Source: Herbidospora solisilvae
Lineage (GTDB): Bacteria > Actinomycetota > Actinomycetes > Streptosporangiales > Streptosporangiaceae
Assembly (NCBI RefSeq): GCF_009901565.1
Contig: NZ_WXEW01000007.1
Coordinates: 1 to 64,000 of the forward strand
Length of the DNA: 64,000 nt
Direction: 5' to 3'
Part shown: in pieces, positions 24,653 through 32,297 of the stretch
How positions within the stretch are numbered: position 1 is the stretch's first letter
How the letters are laid out: the number at the start of each line of letters is the position of its first letter
The notes under the pieces: model-generated
Seen by the model: the letters and a program-made list of their open reading frames with translations, nothing else
What the model was told of the DNA's origin: nothing
The model's database searches: none
Translations under genes and position numbers: made by a program

Positions 24653-24883
24653 GGATCGCACCTCCATTGCGATCAAGGAGCCTGCCAAGCGTGCTAGCGC
24701 TGGGCAGGCTCCGACATTTCCGGCGATGATTCACATTCCGCCGGGAACTTCAGGTCTGCCCATAAGCCTCTCTACACTCAAATTCAGGTACCAGAGGACG
24801 CCCGCCCGCTGGAGTGCCCAATGCGCCCGATGAGCTCAGTGGACAGCGGCCAGGTATCACCCCGAACGAGGGAGAGCCCGCGC

Positions 24884-26155
24884 ATGGAAACGTTCGGCGA
24901 AGCGCTACGGCGCTTACGTAGCGATATGTCCACACGCGAACTCGCGCGCCGTGCGAACTGCTCCAAGAGCTACGTCTCCGGACTGGAGAACAACCCCGAG
25001 ATCAGGCCAAGCGCGCAGGTCGTCGCAGCACTCGACGAAGCATTGAACGCCCAGGGCGCACTCATCGCATTGCACAAATCTCTCGACCTCGCCCAATACG
25101 GGGACGTCGAGACCGACGTCCGACGCCGTGAATTCGTCGGCCTGACAGGGGCCGCTCTGTTCACCGCCGTTGTCGGCACAGCCCCCAAACCGGATGGCAC
25201 CACCGCAAGCATTGAGCAATTGGCGGCGGCGCTCACCGAATACACCGTCGACCAGGCCGCTCCCACACCTTCCGCTCTGGCGTCAGCCGTCACCGAAGCC
25301 AAAAGCAGGTACCAGGCATGCCAGTACGCCGAAGTCCTCGCCATGCTCCCCGCACTGCTACGCATGGCCAAGGTCGCCTGCGCCACCATGACCGGCGACG
25401 ACCGTCTACGCGCGCACGCGCTGTCTGCTGAAGCCCATCACGTAGCCGCCTCCGCTCTCCTCAAGCACGACGTCAAGGGCCTCACCTGGCTGGCAGCAGA
25501 CCGCAGCGTCCAAGCCGCTCGCGCCAGCGAAAGCCCTCTCATGGTCGGCTCAAGCACCCGGATCATCACGCACGCCCTAATGGACGGAGGCCACCACAAG
25601 GCAGCAGCCGACACCGCCAGCACCGCCGCAGCACGCATGCAGACCACCGTGTCCACCCCGACACCCGACGACCTCTCGGTCTATGGCTCGCTCTTACTGC
25701 GCGGGGCCACAGCAGCCGCCCGCCACGGCAGCCGCCACACCACTGCCGAACTCCTCGACGAGGCCGAACAGGCCGGTCGCCGTCTCGGTCACGAGGGCAA
25801 CCACATGTGGACCGCGTTCGGACCCAACAACGTGCTGTGCCACCGCGTCCACACCTCACTCGCCTTCGGCGATGCCGGGACCGCCATCGAGTACGCCCGC
25901 CAGGTGAACATCGACGCGTTGCCGATCAACGAGCGCAAGGCCACGCTCCTGCTCGACACCTCCCGCGCGTTCCTCATGTGGGGCAAGCACGACAAGGCGC
26001 TGGACGTGCTACGCGCCGCCGGAGAGATCGCACCTGAGGAGATCACCGGCCGACAGGCCACGCTGTCCCTGGTCCGCGATATCGTCGCCACCGCTCCGGT
26101 AGGCATCCGGCGCGAGGCCCGCGAGTATGCGCACTCCCTGGGAGTCACCGCGTGA
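24884..26155 (+). CDS. XRE-family regulator with TPR-like C-terminus
   Basis: A 423-residue DNA-binding regulator. The N-terminal cro/C1 helix-turn-helix covers about residues 3-60 (STRELARRANCSKSYVSGLE). It is followed by a short hydrophobic-flanked segment (REFVGLTGAALFTAVVG) and a long all-helical region with TPR-like repeats, typical of large actinomycete XRE proteins. GGGAG nine bases upstream favours ATG 24884 over the earlier ATG at 24821. The stop overlaps the following flavoprotein start (GTGA), a pairing seen repeatedly in actinomycetes. Confidence 0.88.
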   Translation: METFGEALRRLRSDMSTRELARRANCSKSYVSGLENNPEIRPSAQVVAALDEALNAQGALIALHKSLDLAQYGDVETDVRRREFVGLTGAALFTAVVGTAPKPDGTTASIEQLAAALTEYTVDQAAPTPSALASAVTEAKSRYQACQYAEVLAMLPALLRMAKVACATMTGDDRLRAHALSAEAHHVAASALLKHDVKGLTWLAADRSVQAARASESPLMVGSSTRIITHALMDGGHHKAAADTASTAAARMQTTVSTPTPDDLSVYGSLLLRGATAAARHGSRHTTAELLDEAEQAGRRLGHEGNHMWTAFGPNNVLCHRVHTSLAFGDAGTAIEYARQVNIDALPINERKATLLLDTSRAFLMWGKHDKALDVLRAAGEIAPEEITGRQATLSLVRDIVATAPVGIRREAREYAHSLGVTA

Positions 26156-26709
26156 ACCAGCCCGGCAAAGTCCTGTATGTGATCGTCTGCGCGGCCGGCC
26201 CCGCCGCTGAGGTCGTCCGCCTCGTCGATCTCGCCCACAAGCACGAGTGGACGGTTCGCGTCATCGCCACTCCGGCCGCAATGGACTTCATCGACGCCGC
26301 GATGCTTGCCGAACGGACCGGCGCACCGGTTCGCAGTCAGTACCGCAGCCCCGGGGAACCGCGCTCTCCCAAGGCCAATGCGATCATCGTCGCCCCGGCC
26401 ACCTACAACACGATCAACAAATGGGCTCAGGGCACCAGCGACACCTACGCACTCGGCATCCTCGCCGAAGCTCCCGGGCTTCAGATCCCCGTCGTCGTAC
26501 TGCCCTTCGTCAATTCGGCAATGGCCGCACGAACCCCCTTCCAGCGCAGTGTCACCGATCTACGCGCCGAAGGAGTCCGCATCCTGCTCGGTCCAGGGGA
26601 GTTCGAACCCCATCCCCCCGGCAGCGGGAGCGGCCAGTTCGACACCTACCCCTGGCATCTCGCTCTCACCGAAGTCGAGAAGCTCGTTGGAGCCAAGCGG
26701 CAGATCTGA
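26152..26709 (+). CDS. Flavoprotein (HFCD family)
   Basis: A 185-residue flavoprotein of the homo-oligomeric FMN-binding Cys decarboxylase fold (PPC decarboxylase/EpiD-like). Indicators are VLYVIVCAAGPA at the first strand, ANAIIVAPATYNTINKWAQG with the conserved APAT-N motif contacting FMN, and PVVVLPFVNSAMAARTPFQ. Translationally coupled to the XRE regulator upstream. The partner substrate is unknown; the pair may form a sensor-like module. Confidence 0.85.
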   Translation: MNQPGKVLYVIVCAAGPAAEVVRLVDLAHKHEWTVRVIATPAAMDFIDAAMLAERTGAPVRSQYRSPGEPRSPKANAIIVAPATYNTINKWAQGTSDTYALGILAEAPGLQIPVVVLPFVNSAMAARTPFQRSVTDLRAEGVRILLGPGEFEPHPPGSGSGQFDTYPWHLALTEVEKLVGAKRQI

Positions 26710-27107
26710 GGGGAACACTGCACCCGCCGCCCGATTGTCCGGGTCAGCCGGAACCCGTCAAGGACGGCCGTGCACGTAGGACAACCAGCGCGCGAGGAAG
26801 GTCACCGGGCAATGGAGCACGCGAGGCCGCCCTTGACTGAACGCCGTCCGATAGACCCGGAGGGGTCAGCTAGCGGGAGCAGCACAGGTGTGGCGCGCGG
26901 CCCGAAGACTCGCGGTGCGTTCGGGCCAACCAGTCGTAACCCGCCTGCCCGTACCCGCGCACTAGGCAGCACGCGAGATCACGGTTTGGCCTCACTTGTA
27001 GGCCGGACATACGCCCAGGTCAGAGGCTATGCAATTAGGTCACTCTACGAAGGTGCGTTTGTCCAGGCCCGGACGCGGCCTCGCAATTCCCCCATACGAC
27101 TGTGTCT
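26710..27107. other. Right end of the integrative element, no gene recognised
   Basis: About 400 bp after the flavoprotein stop and before the uridine kinase remnant. Nothing in any frame looks like a protein. It contains the proposed P arm of the right attachment site. Confidence 0.5.
27037..27061 (+). other. Putative attR: P arm of serine-integrase site
   Basis: AGGTCACTCTACGAAGG (27037-27053) matches, inverted and at 15 of 17 positions, the arm beside the integrase. Six bases further out TG (27060-27061) coincides with TG at the same distance at the left end, giving a 48-bp reconstructed attP of canonical length. The exact core is inferred. Confidence 0.55.
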
Positions 27108-27446
27108 TCAACATTCACGTGGGGGTCGTGTCTCCCAGACCGGCTTTCGGAGCTCGTCGTTGTGGATGATGATGTCGACGTGGTCGGTCGGGCGGACCGT
27201 GGTGAAGTAGAGCCGCTGGGCGGGGATGTAACGCTCGCGCCAGCGCCGTTCGACCTCGGCACGGGATGACACCCGGCTCTCCCGGATCACGGCACGCTCC
27301 ACGGTCTTCTCCAGCTCGGCCGACACGAGGACGCGCAGGTCCCACCGGTCGATCAGCTCCGGGCGCATGAGGAAGACGCCGTCGAAGACCAGCACGGCGT
27401 CGGGGGCGGCCGTGGCGGACTGCGGTCCACGGTGATGTTCAGCCAC
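27108..27446 (-). pseudogene. Uridine kinase C-terminal remnant
   Basis: A 112-residue frame matching only the C-terminal half of actinomycete uridine kinases: VLVFDGVFLMRPEL, VERAVIRESRV, RERYIPAQRLYF and VDIIIHNDELRKPVW. The N-terminal P-loop half is missing. A short stretch just upstream in another frame (RGRTVVVATL) recalls the normal start of the kinase core. It lies outside the proposed att site, and the missing end faces away from the element, so the damage is independent of the integration. Confidence 0.65.
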
Positions 27447-27517
27447 CCGATCAATGTGGCGACCACGACGGTCCGCCCGCGTGACTGCTCGCGATTCGCC
27501 CGTACGACCATGGAGTC

Positions 27518-28345
27518 ATGGATACTCACGTGACTCTCAATACCGGCCACTCCATGCCCCTCGTCGGGCTCGGCACATATCCCCTCCAGGGGCGGCGGGC
27601 CACCGAGGCCGTGCTCACCGCCGTCGACGCCGGATATCGGCTGCTGGACACCGCCGCCAGTTATGGGAATGAGGCGGCCGTCGGGGCCGGGGTGCGCGAG
27701 TCGGGGCTGCCGCGGAAGGACTTCTTCGTCACCACCAAGCTTCGTGGTGAGGACCATGGGGCCGCCAAGGCGCGGGCTGCGCTTGAGGGCTCGCTGGAGC
27801 GCCTCGGGCTCGACTATGTCGACCTCTACCTGATCCACTGGCCGTTGCCACGGCTGGGGCTCTACGTCGAGACCTATGCCGCGTTGCTCGAACTGGCGCG
27901 TGAAGGGTTGATCCGGTCGGTCGGGGTGTCGAACTTCACGCCTGAGCACCTGCACGCCGTGGTGAAGGAGACCGGGGTGCCGCCGGCGGTGAACCAGCGG
28001 CAGGTGTCGCCCACCCACGCCCAGGTGGCCCATGTCGAGGCCACACGGGGTGAGGAGACCGTGCTGCAGGCCTGGAGTCCGCTGGAGCGCAACACCGGCA
28101 TCCTGGAGCATCCCGTGATCGTCGACATCGCCGGGCGGGTGGGGAAGGCGCCCTCGCAGGTGGTGTTGCGGTGGCTGCTCGACCGGGGGATCGCCGTGGT
28201 GCCCAAGTCGGGCGACCCTCAGCGGCAGCGGGAGAACATCGACGTGTTCGACTTCCACCTCGACGCCGCCGACCTCGCGGCGATCACCGCGCTCGACACC
28301 GGGAAGCCGGTCAGGCTCGACCCGGAGACCTGGGAGGAGTTCTAG
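27518..28345 (+). CDS. Aldo/keto reductase
   Basis: A 275-residue NADPH-dependent reductase. The AKR catalytic set is visible: Asp in RLLDTAASYGNE with Tyr, Lys in VTTKLRGED and His in YLIHWPLP. The cofactor-binding C-terminus includes VVPKSGDPQRQRENIDVFDF. It is close to 2,5-diketo-D-gluconate reductase-type AKR5 enzymes, with broad carbonyl substrates. Its TAG stop lies in a CTAG that also supplies the stop of the convergent gene. Confidence 0.9.
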   Translation: MDTHVTLNTGHSMPLVGLGTYPLQGRRATEAVLTAVDAGYRLLDTAASYGNEAAVGAGVRESGLPRKDFFVTTKLRGEDHGAAKARAALEGSLERLGLDYVDLYLIHWPLPRLGLYVETYAALLELAREGLIRSVGVSNFTPEHLHAVVKETGVPPAVNQRQVSPTHAQVAHVEATRGEETVLQAWSPLERNTGILEHPVIVDIAGRVGKAPSQVVLRWLLDRGIAVVPKSGDPQRQRENIDVFDFHLDAADLAAITALDTGKPVRLDPETWEEF

Positions 28346-28728
28346 ATCGTCGTCACCACTGAGCCCTGGACCGAGTAGAGGGGCGCCAGGTCGACGAAGA
28401 TGCGGTAGTCGGTGATCAGGCCGTCGTCGCCGCGGGTCCAGATGGAGACGGCCACCACGCTGACCTCGCTGTCGTCGAGCCGGGTGTAAGTCACCTCGGT
28501 CTCGGCGACGGTGTCGGCCCCGACCGTCCAGGCGCGGACGATCCGGTGCCGCAGGCCGCCGATGGTGGAGAAGAAGCCGCGTAAGCCGGTGGCGATCGCC
28601 TCGCGGCCCTTGTTGGCGTCGGCGTTGCCGAACTTCAGCGTGCCGTCCTCGGCGAACAGCTGCACGAACTCGTCGGGGTCGAACGCGTCGACAACGTCGA
28701 AGACGCGCCGCGCCTCATCGTCGGACAT
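28342..28728 (-). CDS. SnoaL-like / NTF2-fold protein
   Basis: A 128-residue cone-shaped NTF2-like protein. It begins with a helix (DDEARRVFDVVDAFDPDEFVQLF), followed by ALFAEDGTLKFGNA-like strand segments and TVAETEVTYTRLD. Members include polyketide cyclases, ketosteroid isomerases and many binding proteins of unknown function. No catalytic assignment is possible. Convergent with the aldo/keto reductase, sharing a CTAG. Confidence 0.75.
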   Translation of the reverse strand: MSDDEARRVFDVVDAFDPDEFVQLFAEDGTLKFGNADANKGREAIATGLRGFFSTIGGLRHRIVRAWTVGADTVAETEVTYTRLDDSEVSVVAVSIWTRGDDGLITDYRIFVDLAPLYSVQGSVVTTI

Positions 28729-28813
28729 ACCGATCCTCCCTCACGTGATCACGGGCACTGAGGGGGACGATACGGGGCTGTACGCCCGGTGAACCCTGTC
28801 GCCGAGGTGGGTT

Positions 28814-29224
28814 TCACGATCCCCCGGACGCCCACCGCTCCCAGTCGCCCGCCGGTCGCTCCCTCATCTCGGCCCAGAGGGCCCTGGCCTCGGCGGGGTC
28901 CGTTCGCAGCACCCCCGCCAGCCGTTCCGCGTTGCCGTCCGAGGCCATGAAGGCGCGGATGGCGGCGGTGCGGATGGCGTCCAGGCGCGACCGGAGACGG
29001 TCGACGTCCCGCAGGGCGGTCGCCCAGTCTCCCTGGACGGGCGCGGGAGAGCCCGGATCGCGGGAGTTGATCCTGGTCCGGAGCATTCCCAGGGCCCAGA
29101 GATGACTGTCGAAGGCCTCGGCCATCAGTTGCGGCACGTTCTGCATGGCCTCGGCCTCGGCGGCGGTGAGCCGGATGGTGATCTCCAGGCCGCCGTCGTC
29201 GGCGGGCCGGGTGGACATGGTCAT
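28814..29224 (-). CDS. Hypothetical protein
   Basis: A 136-residue, mostly helical protein, not recognised. It starts MTMSTRPADDGGLEITIRL and carries a Leu/Arg-rich segment (RDVDRLRSRLDAIRTAAIRA). ATG 29224 has GGAG five bases upstream; an in-frame ATG at 29278 also has a plausible GGAG-AGG site and would add 18 residues. It is divergent from the acetyltransferase and shares its short control region. Confidence 0.55.
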   Translation of the reverse strand: MTMSTRPADDGGLEITIRLTAAEAEAMQNVPQLMAEAFDSHLWALGMLRTRINSRDPGSPAPVQGDWATALRDVDRLRSRLDAIRTAAIRAFMASDGNAERLAGVLRTDPAEARALWAEMRERPAGDWERWASGGS

Positions 29225-29283
29225 CGCTGCTCCAGGGGACATGTGCGGGTATGTGCTGGGGCGATATACTTCGACCATTGTCT

Positions 29284-29313
29284 GCCTCTCCGGTGCGCCG
29301 GGGAGGCTTTTTT
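29284..29313 (+). promoter_or_regulatory. Leader hairpin with T-run over the GNAT ribosome site
   Basis: GCCTCTCCGG (29284-29293) pairs with CCGGGGAGGC (29298-29307) around a TGCG loop, followed directly by six T residues and then CATG. The right arm contains the GGGAGG that would be the ribosome site for ATG 29315, and a TATACT-like -10 lies at 29266-29271. The structure can act as an intrinsic terminator or hide the ribosome site. Confidence 0.6.
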
Positions 29314-29314
29314 C

Positions 29315-29857
29315 ATGCCCTCAGGAGCCCCCGTGCACGTCCGCCCCGCCACCGCCGCCGACCGGCCCACGGTCGAGCGCCTCTGGCTGATGTTCCGCCA
29401 TGACATGTCCGAGTTCGTCGGCGTCCTCCCCAACCCCGACGGCACCTTCCGCAGCGAACGCGTCGACGCCGCCTTCACCGACCCCGACTGGGCGCCCTAC
29501 CTGATCGAACGAGACCACGCCCCCCTCGGCTTCGCCTTCGTCCGGGCGCTGAACGCCCCGACGAGGGTCCTGAACAGCTTCTTCGTCGTACGCGCTGCCC
29601 GCCGTTCGGGCATCGGCCTGCGCGCTGTGAGCGACGTCGTCGCGCGGCATCCGGGGGCCTGGGACGTCGCCTTCCAGGACGTCAACCGCCCCGCCGTCGC
29701 CTTCTGGCGCCGCGCCGCCACGACGCTCGCCGGCCAGTCCTGGACGGAGGAACGCCGGCCGGTGCCGGGCCGGCCCGACCTGCCGCCGGACGTCTGGATC
29801 TCCTTCACGTGCACGGACCGACGAACGAGCGACGAGGACGTGCGGCGCGGTCTCTGA
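29315..29857 (+). CDS. GNAT family N-acetyltransferase
   Basis: A 180-residue acetyl-CoA-dependent transferase. It shows HVRPATAADRPTVERLW at the N-terminal strand-helix, the APLGFAFVRAL strand and a loose acetyl-CoA loop (VVRAARRSGIGLRAV, R-x-x-G-I-G-x). The C-terminal strand FQDVNRPAVAFWRRA is typical. ATG 29315 is eight bases after GGGAGG, but that site lies inside a strong hairpin; GTG 29333 is an alternative start. Substrate unknown. Confidence 0.82.
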   Translation: MPSGAPVHVRPATAADRPTVERLWLMFRHDMSEFVGVLPNPDGTFRSERVDAAFTDPDWAPYLIERDHAPLGFAFVRALNAPTRVLNSFFVVRAARRSGIGLRAVSDVVARHPGAWDVAFQDVNRPAVAFWRRAATTLAGQSWTEERRPVPGRPDLPPDVWISFTCTDRRTSDEDVRRGL

Positions 29858-29864
29858 CCGCCGG

Positions 29865-30947
29865 TCAGAGCAGGACGATCTGGCGGAGGACCTCGCCGCT
29901 CCTCAGTGCCGTCACCGCGTCGTTCAGGTCCGTGAGCTGGATGCGGGAGCTGATCATGTTCTCCAGGTCGAGCTTGCCCGCCTTGTACAGCCCCGCGAAG
30001 AACGGGAAGTCGCGCCGGACGTCGCTGCCCCCGTACAGGGAGCTGAGGAGGTTCTTGCCGTCGAACAGGAGGCTGAAGGCGTTCAGGGGGACCATGTCGT
30101 CCATCGCCCCGGCGCCGACCACGATCACGTCGCCGCCGCGGCGGGTGGCCTGCCAGGCGGTCATGATGGCCTGGGACTTGCCGACGACCTCGAAGCCGTA
30201 GTCGAAGCCCTGGCCGCCGGTCAGCGTGGTGATGGCGTCCATGAGCTGGTCGGGGGTGCAGGCGTGGGTGGCGCCGACCTTCTTGGCCAGGTCGTGCTTC
30301 GACTCCAGGGGGTCGATCGCCAGGATCGTGGTCGCGCCGGAGATGCGGGCGCCCTGGATCACCGACAGGCCCACGCCGCCGCAGCCGACCACGGCCACCG
30401 ACGTGCCGGGGCGGACCTTGGCGGTGTTCAGGGCGGCGCCGACGCCCGTGGTGATGCCGCAGCCGATCAGGGCCGCCATCTCGAACGGGACGTCCGCGTC
30501 GACCTTGATCGCGCCGCCCGCGGGGACCACGATCTCCTCGGCCCACGTGCCGCAACCGGCCATGCCGAAGGCGGGCTTGTCGCCGTCGAACTTGAAGCCG
30601 GGCTCGGTGAAGCCGCGGACGACCGAGGTCATGCACAGGTGCGGCTGGCCGTGGGAGCAGCTCGGGCACGACCCGCAGGCGGGGGTCCAATTGATGATCA
30701 CGTGGTCCCCGGGCGCGACGCTCGTCACGTGGTCGCCGACCTCGACGACCTCACCGGCCCCCTCGTGGCCCGGCACCAGCGGCGCGGGCTGGGGGAGCAC
30801 CCCTGAGATGGCCGACAGGTCCGAGTGGCAGACGCCGGTCGCCCTGATCCGGACCCGGACGTCCGAGGGGCCGACCGGGACGAGGGTCAGGTCGTCGCGG
30901 ATGTCGAGCTTGTCCGCGCCGATGGTGTGCAGCAGAGCGCCGCGCAT
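29865..30947 (-). CDS. Zinc-dependent alcohol dehydrogenase
   Basis: A 360-residue medium-chain dehydrogenase. Catalytic-zinc ligands are in GVCHSDL and PGHEGAGEV with the later Cys in GCGITTG; the structural-zinc lobe is in CGSCPSCSHGQPHLC. The NAD-binding loop is VGCGGVGLSVIQG. It resembles actinobacterial class III-like and mycothiol- or NDMA-linked dehydrogenases. Downstream of a ferredoxin and a PPOX-fold protein on the same strand, suggesting a small oxidation module. Confidence 0.9.
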   Translation of the reverse strand: MRGALLHTIGADKLDIRDDLTLVPVGPSDVRVRIRATGVCHSDLSAISGVLPQPAPLVPGHEGAGEVVEVGDHVTSVAPGDHVIINWTPACGSCPSCSHGQPHLCMTSVVRGFTEPGFKFDGDKPAFGMAGCGTWAEEIVVPAGGAIKVDADVPFEMAALIGCGITTGVGAALNTAKVRPGTSVAVVGCGGVGLSVIQGARISGATTILAIDPLESKHDLAKKVGATHACTPDQLMDAITTLTGGQGFDYGFEVVGKSQAIMTAWQATRRGGDVIVVGAGAMDDMVPLNAFSLLFDGKNLLSSLYGGSDVRRDFPFFAGLYKAGKLDLENMISSRIQLTDLNDAVTALRSGEVLRQIVLL

Positions 30948-30965
30948 GGGAACCTCCGGTGGTTT

Positions 30966-31163
30966 TTACTCTTCTTCGAGCGAAAGTGCCGCCTTCGGGC
31001 ATGACCGGACGGCGTGCCGGACCCGGTCGAGCAAGTCGGCGGGGGGTTCTTCCAGCAGAACGTGCAGGTTGTCGTCGTCGTCGAGGTCGAAGACCTCGGG
31101 GGCCAGGCCCACGCAGACCCCGTTGGCCTCACAGACGAGGTAGTCGACAATGACCTTCGGCAT
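30966..31163 (-). CDS. [3Fe-4S]-type ferredoxin
   Basis: A 65-residue ferredoxin with three cluster cysteines: CEANGVC (C-x5-C), then a distant Cys in RSCPKAAL, with the usual APEVF motif between. Ferredoxins of this type feed electrons to cytochrome P450s in actinomycetes; the P450 at 37532 is the only one in the window but lies 6 kb away. The ATG overlaps the stop of the PPOX gene by one base (TGATG). Confidence 0.88.
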   Translation of the reverse strand: MPKVIVDYLVCEANGVCVGLAPEVFDLDDDDNLHVLLEEPPADLLDRVRHAVRSCPKAALSLEEE

Positions 31164-31615
31164 CAGGAGCTCCCGTGCAGTTTGCGGTGATCCCAGGAGA
31201 CTACGCGCCCCGGCTCGACGATGTAGGCGACGCGCTTGCGCCCGGTCAGCTCCACGTAGGGGCGCATCGGTTCCGGGTCCTGGCCGGTCATCCTGGCCGT
31301 GATGCGCATGCCGGCGTCCATCACGTCGTCGTAGGGGAGCGCGGTGCCGTAGATCGTCGCGCCGCGCAGGTCGCCGTAGTCGTCGCCCACCTCGACCAGG
31401 CAGGTCACCCGGGGGTCGCGGTCGATGTTGCGGGATTTCTGCGCCTTGGCGTAGGTCCAGAAGATCAGCCGGCCGTCGTCGGACAACCCGTAGAACATGG
31501 TGACCAGATGGGGCGTGCCGTCGGGGTTGATCGTGGCGAGCTGGAGTTTGCGGCCCTCTTTCAGCAGGGTGGCCACCTCTTCGCCGGTCATCACGATCCG
31601 CGCGCGCTGGTTCAC
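31163..31615 (-). CDS. PPOX-class F420/FMN-dependent oxidoreductase-like protein
   Basis: A 150-residue split-barrel protein of the pyridoxamine-5'-phosphate-oxidase-like class. It shows RKLQLATINPDGTPHLVTMFY, DRDPRVTCLVEVG and the C-terminal VEPGRVVSWDHRKL. In actinobacteria many members use F420. I favour the GTG start at 31615 (reading NQRARIVMTGEEV), as family members begin at NQRA; a longer frame goes to 31639. Coupled to the downstream ferredoxin. Confidence 0.8.
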   Translation of the reverse strand: MNQRARIVMTGEEVATLLKEGRKLQLATINPDGTPHLVTMFYGLSDDGRLIFWTYAKAQKSRNIDRDPRVTCLVEVGDDYGDLRGATIYGTALPYDDVMDAGMRITARMTGQDPEPMRPYVELTGRKRVAYIVEPGRVVSWDHRKLHGSS

Positions 31616-31667
31616 GACCAGAAGTAGAACATGTTGCACCTATCGGGACAAGGGTAGTCTCGGGCGG

Positions 31668-32297
31668 GTGACACACCCTCCGATGCCCGCACTTCTGCGG
31701 CACACCGCCGAGCGGGCCAAGGGATTCATGCCCCCAGACGAGGGCCTGGCTCTCTACGAGCTCGGTTGTCTGTACGGCTCCCGCGGCCCCATGGCCGAGA
31801 TCGGCTCCTACTGCGGCAAGTCGGCCGTCTACCTGGGCGCCGCCGCCCGCGAGGCCGGCACGGTGCTGTTCACGGTCGACCACCACCGGGGCTCCGAGGA
31901 GATCCAGCCCGGCTGGGCTCACCACGACCCCACGCTGGTCGACCCGCGCTTCGGCCGCATGGACTCGCTGCCCTTCTTCCGCACCACCATCGCCACGGCC
32001 GGCCTCGAAGACGTCGTCATCGCGGTCGTCGGCGCGTCGGCGACCGTGGCGGCCCACTGGCACACCCCGCTCGGCCTGCTGTTCGTCGACGGCGGCCACT
32101 CCGAAGACCTGGTCACCCGCGACTACGAGGGCTGGGCGCCCCACGTGGTGCCGGGAGGCGTGCTGATCTTCCATGACATCTACCCCGACCCGGCCGACGG
32201 CGGGCAGGCGCCGTACCGGATCTACAGGAGAGCCCTCGACGAGGGCTTCAAGGAGGTCCGGGCGACCGGCTCGCTCCGGGCCCTGGAGAAGGTCTAG
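31668..32297 (+). CDS. Class I SAM-dependent methyltransferase (Methyltransf_24)
   Basis: A 209-residue methyltransferase-like protein. Motif I region is AEIGSYCGKSAVYLGAAA, with acidic motif II in VLFTVDHHRGSEE and FVDGGHSEDLV, HDIYPDP following. The group includes cephalosporin-hydroxylase-like and macrocin-like methyltransferases. GTG 31668 is followed at once by coding sequence without an obvious ribosome site, so it may be leaderless; ATG 31683 is the alternative. Its stop shares a CTAG with the convergent gene. Confidence 0.8.
   Translation: MTHPPMPALLRHTAERAKGFMPPDEGLALYELGCLYGSRGPMAEIGSYCGKSAVYLGAAAREAGTVLFTVDHHRGSEEIQPGWAHHDPTLVDPRFGRMDSLPFFRTTIATAGLEDVVIAVVGASATVAAHWHTPLGLLFVDGGHSEDLVTRDYEGWAPHVVPGGVLIFHDIYPDPADGGQAPYRIYRRALDEGFKEVRATGSLRALEKV

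Noticed and set aside
27060-27107. tRNA gene as the integration target
   Set aside because: No tRNA-like fold or TTC-loop sequence is visible at either end; serine integrases often use non-tRNA sites.
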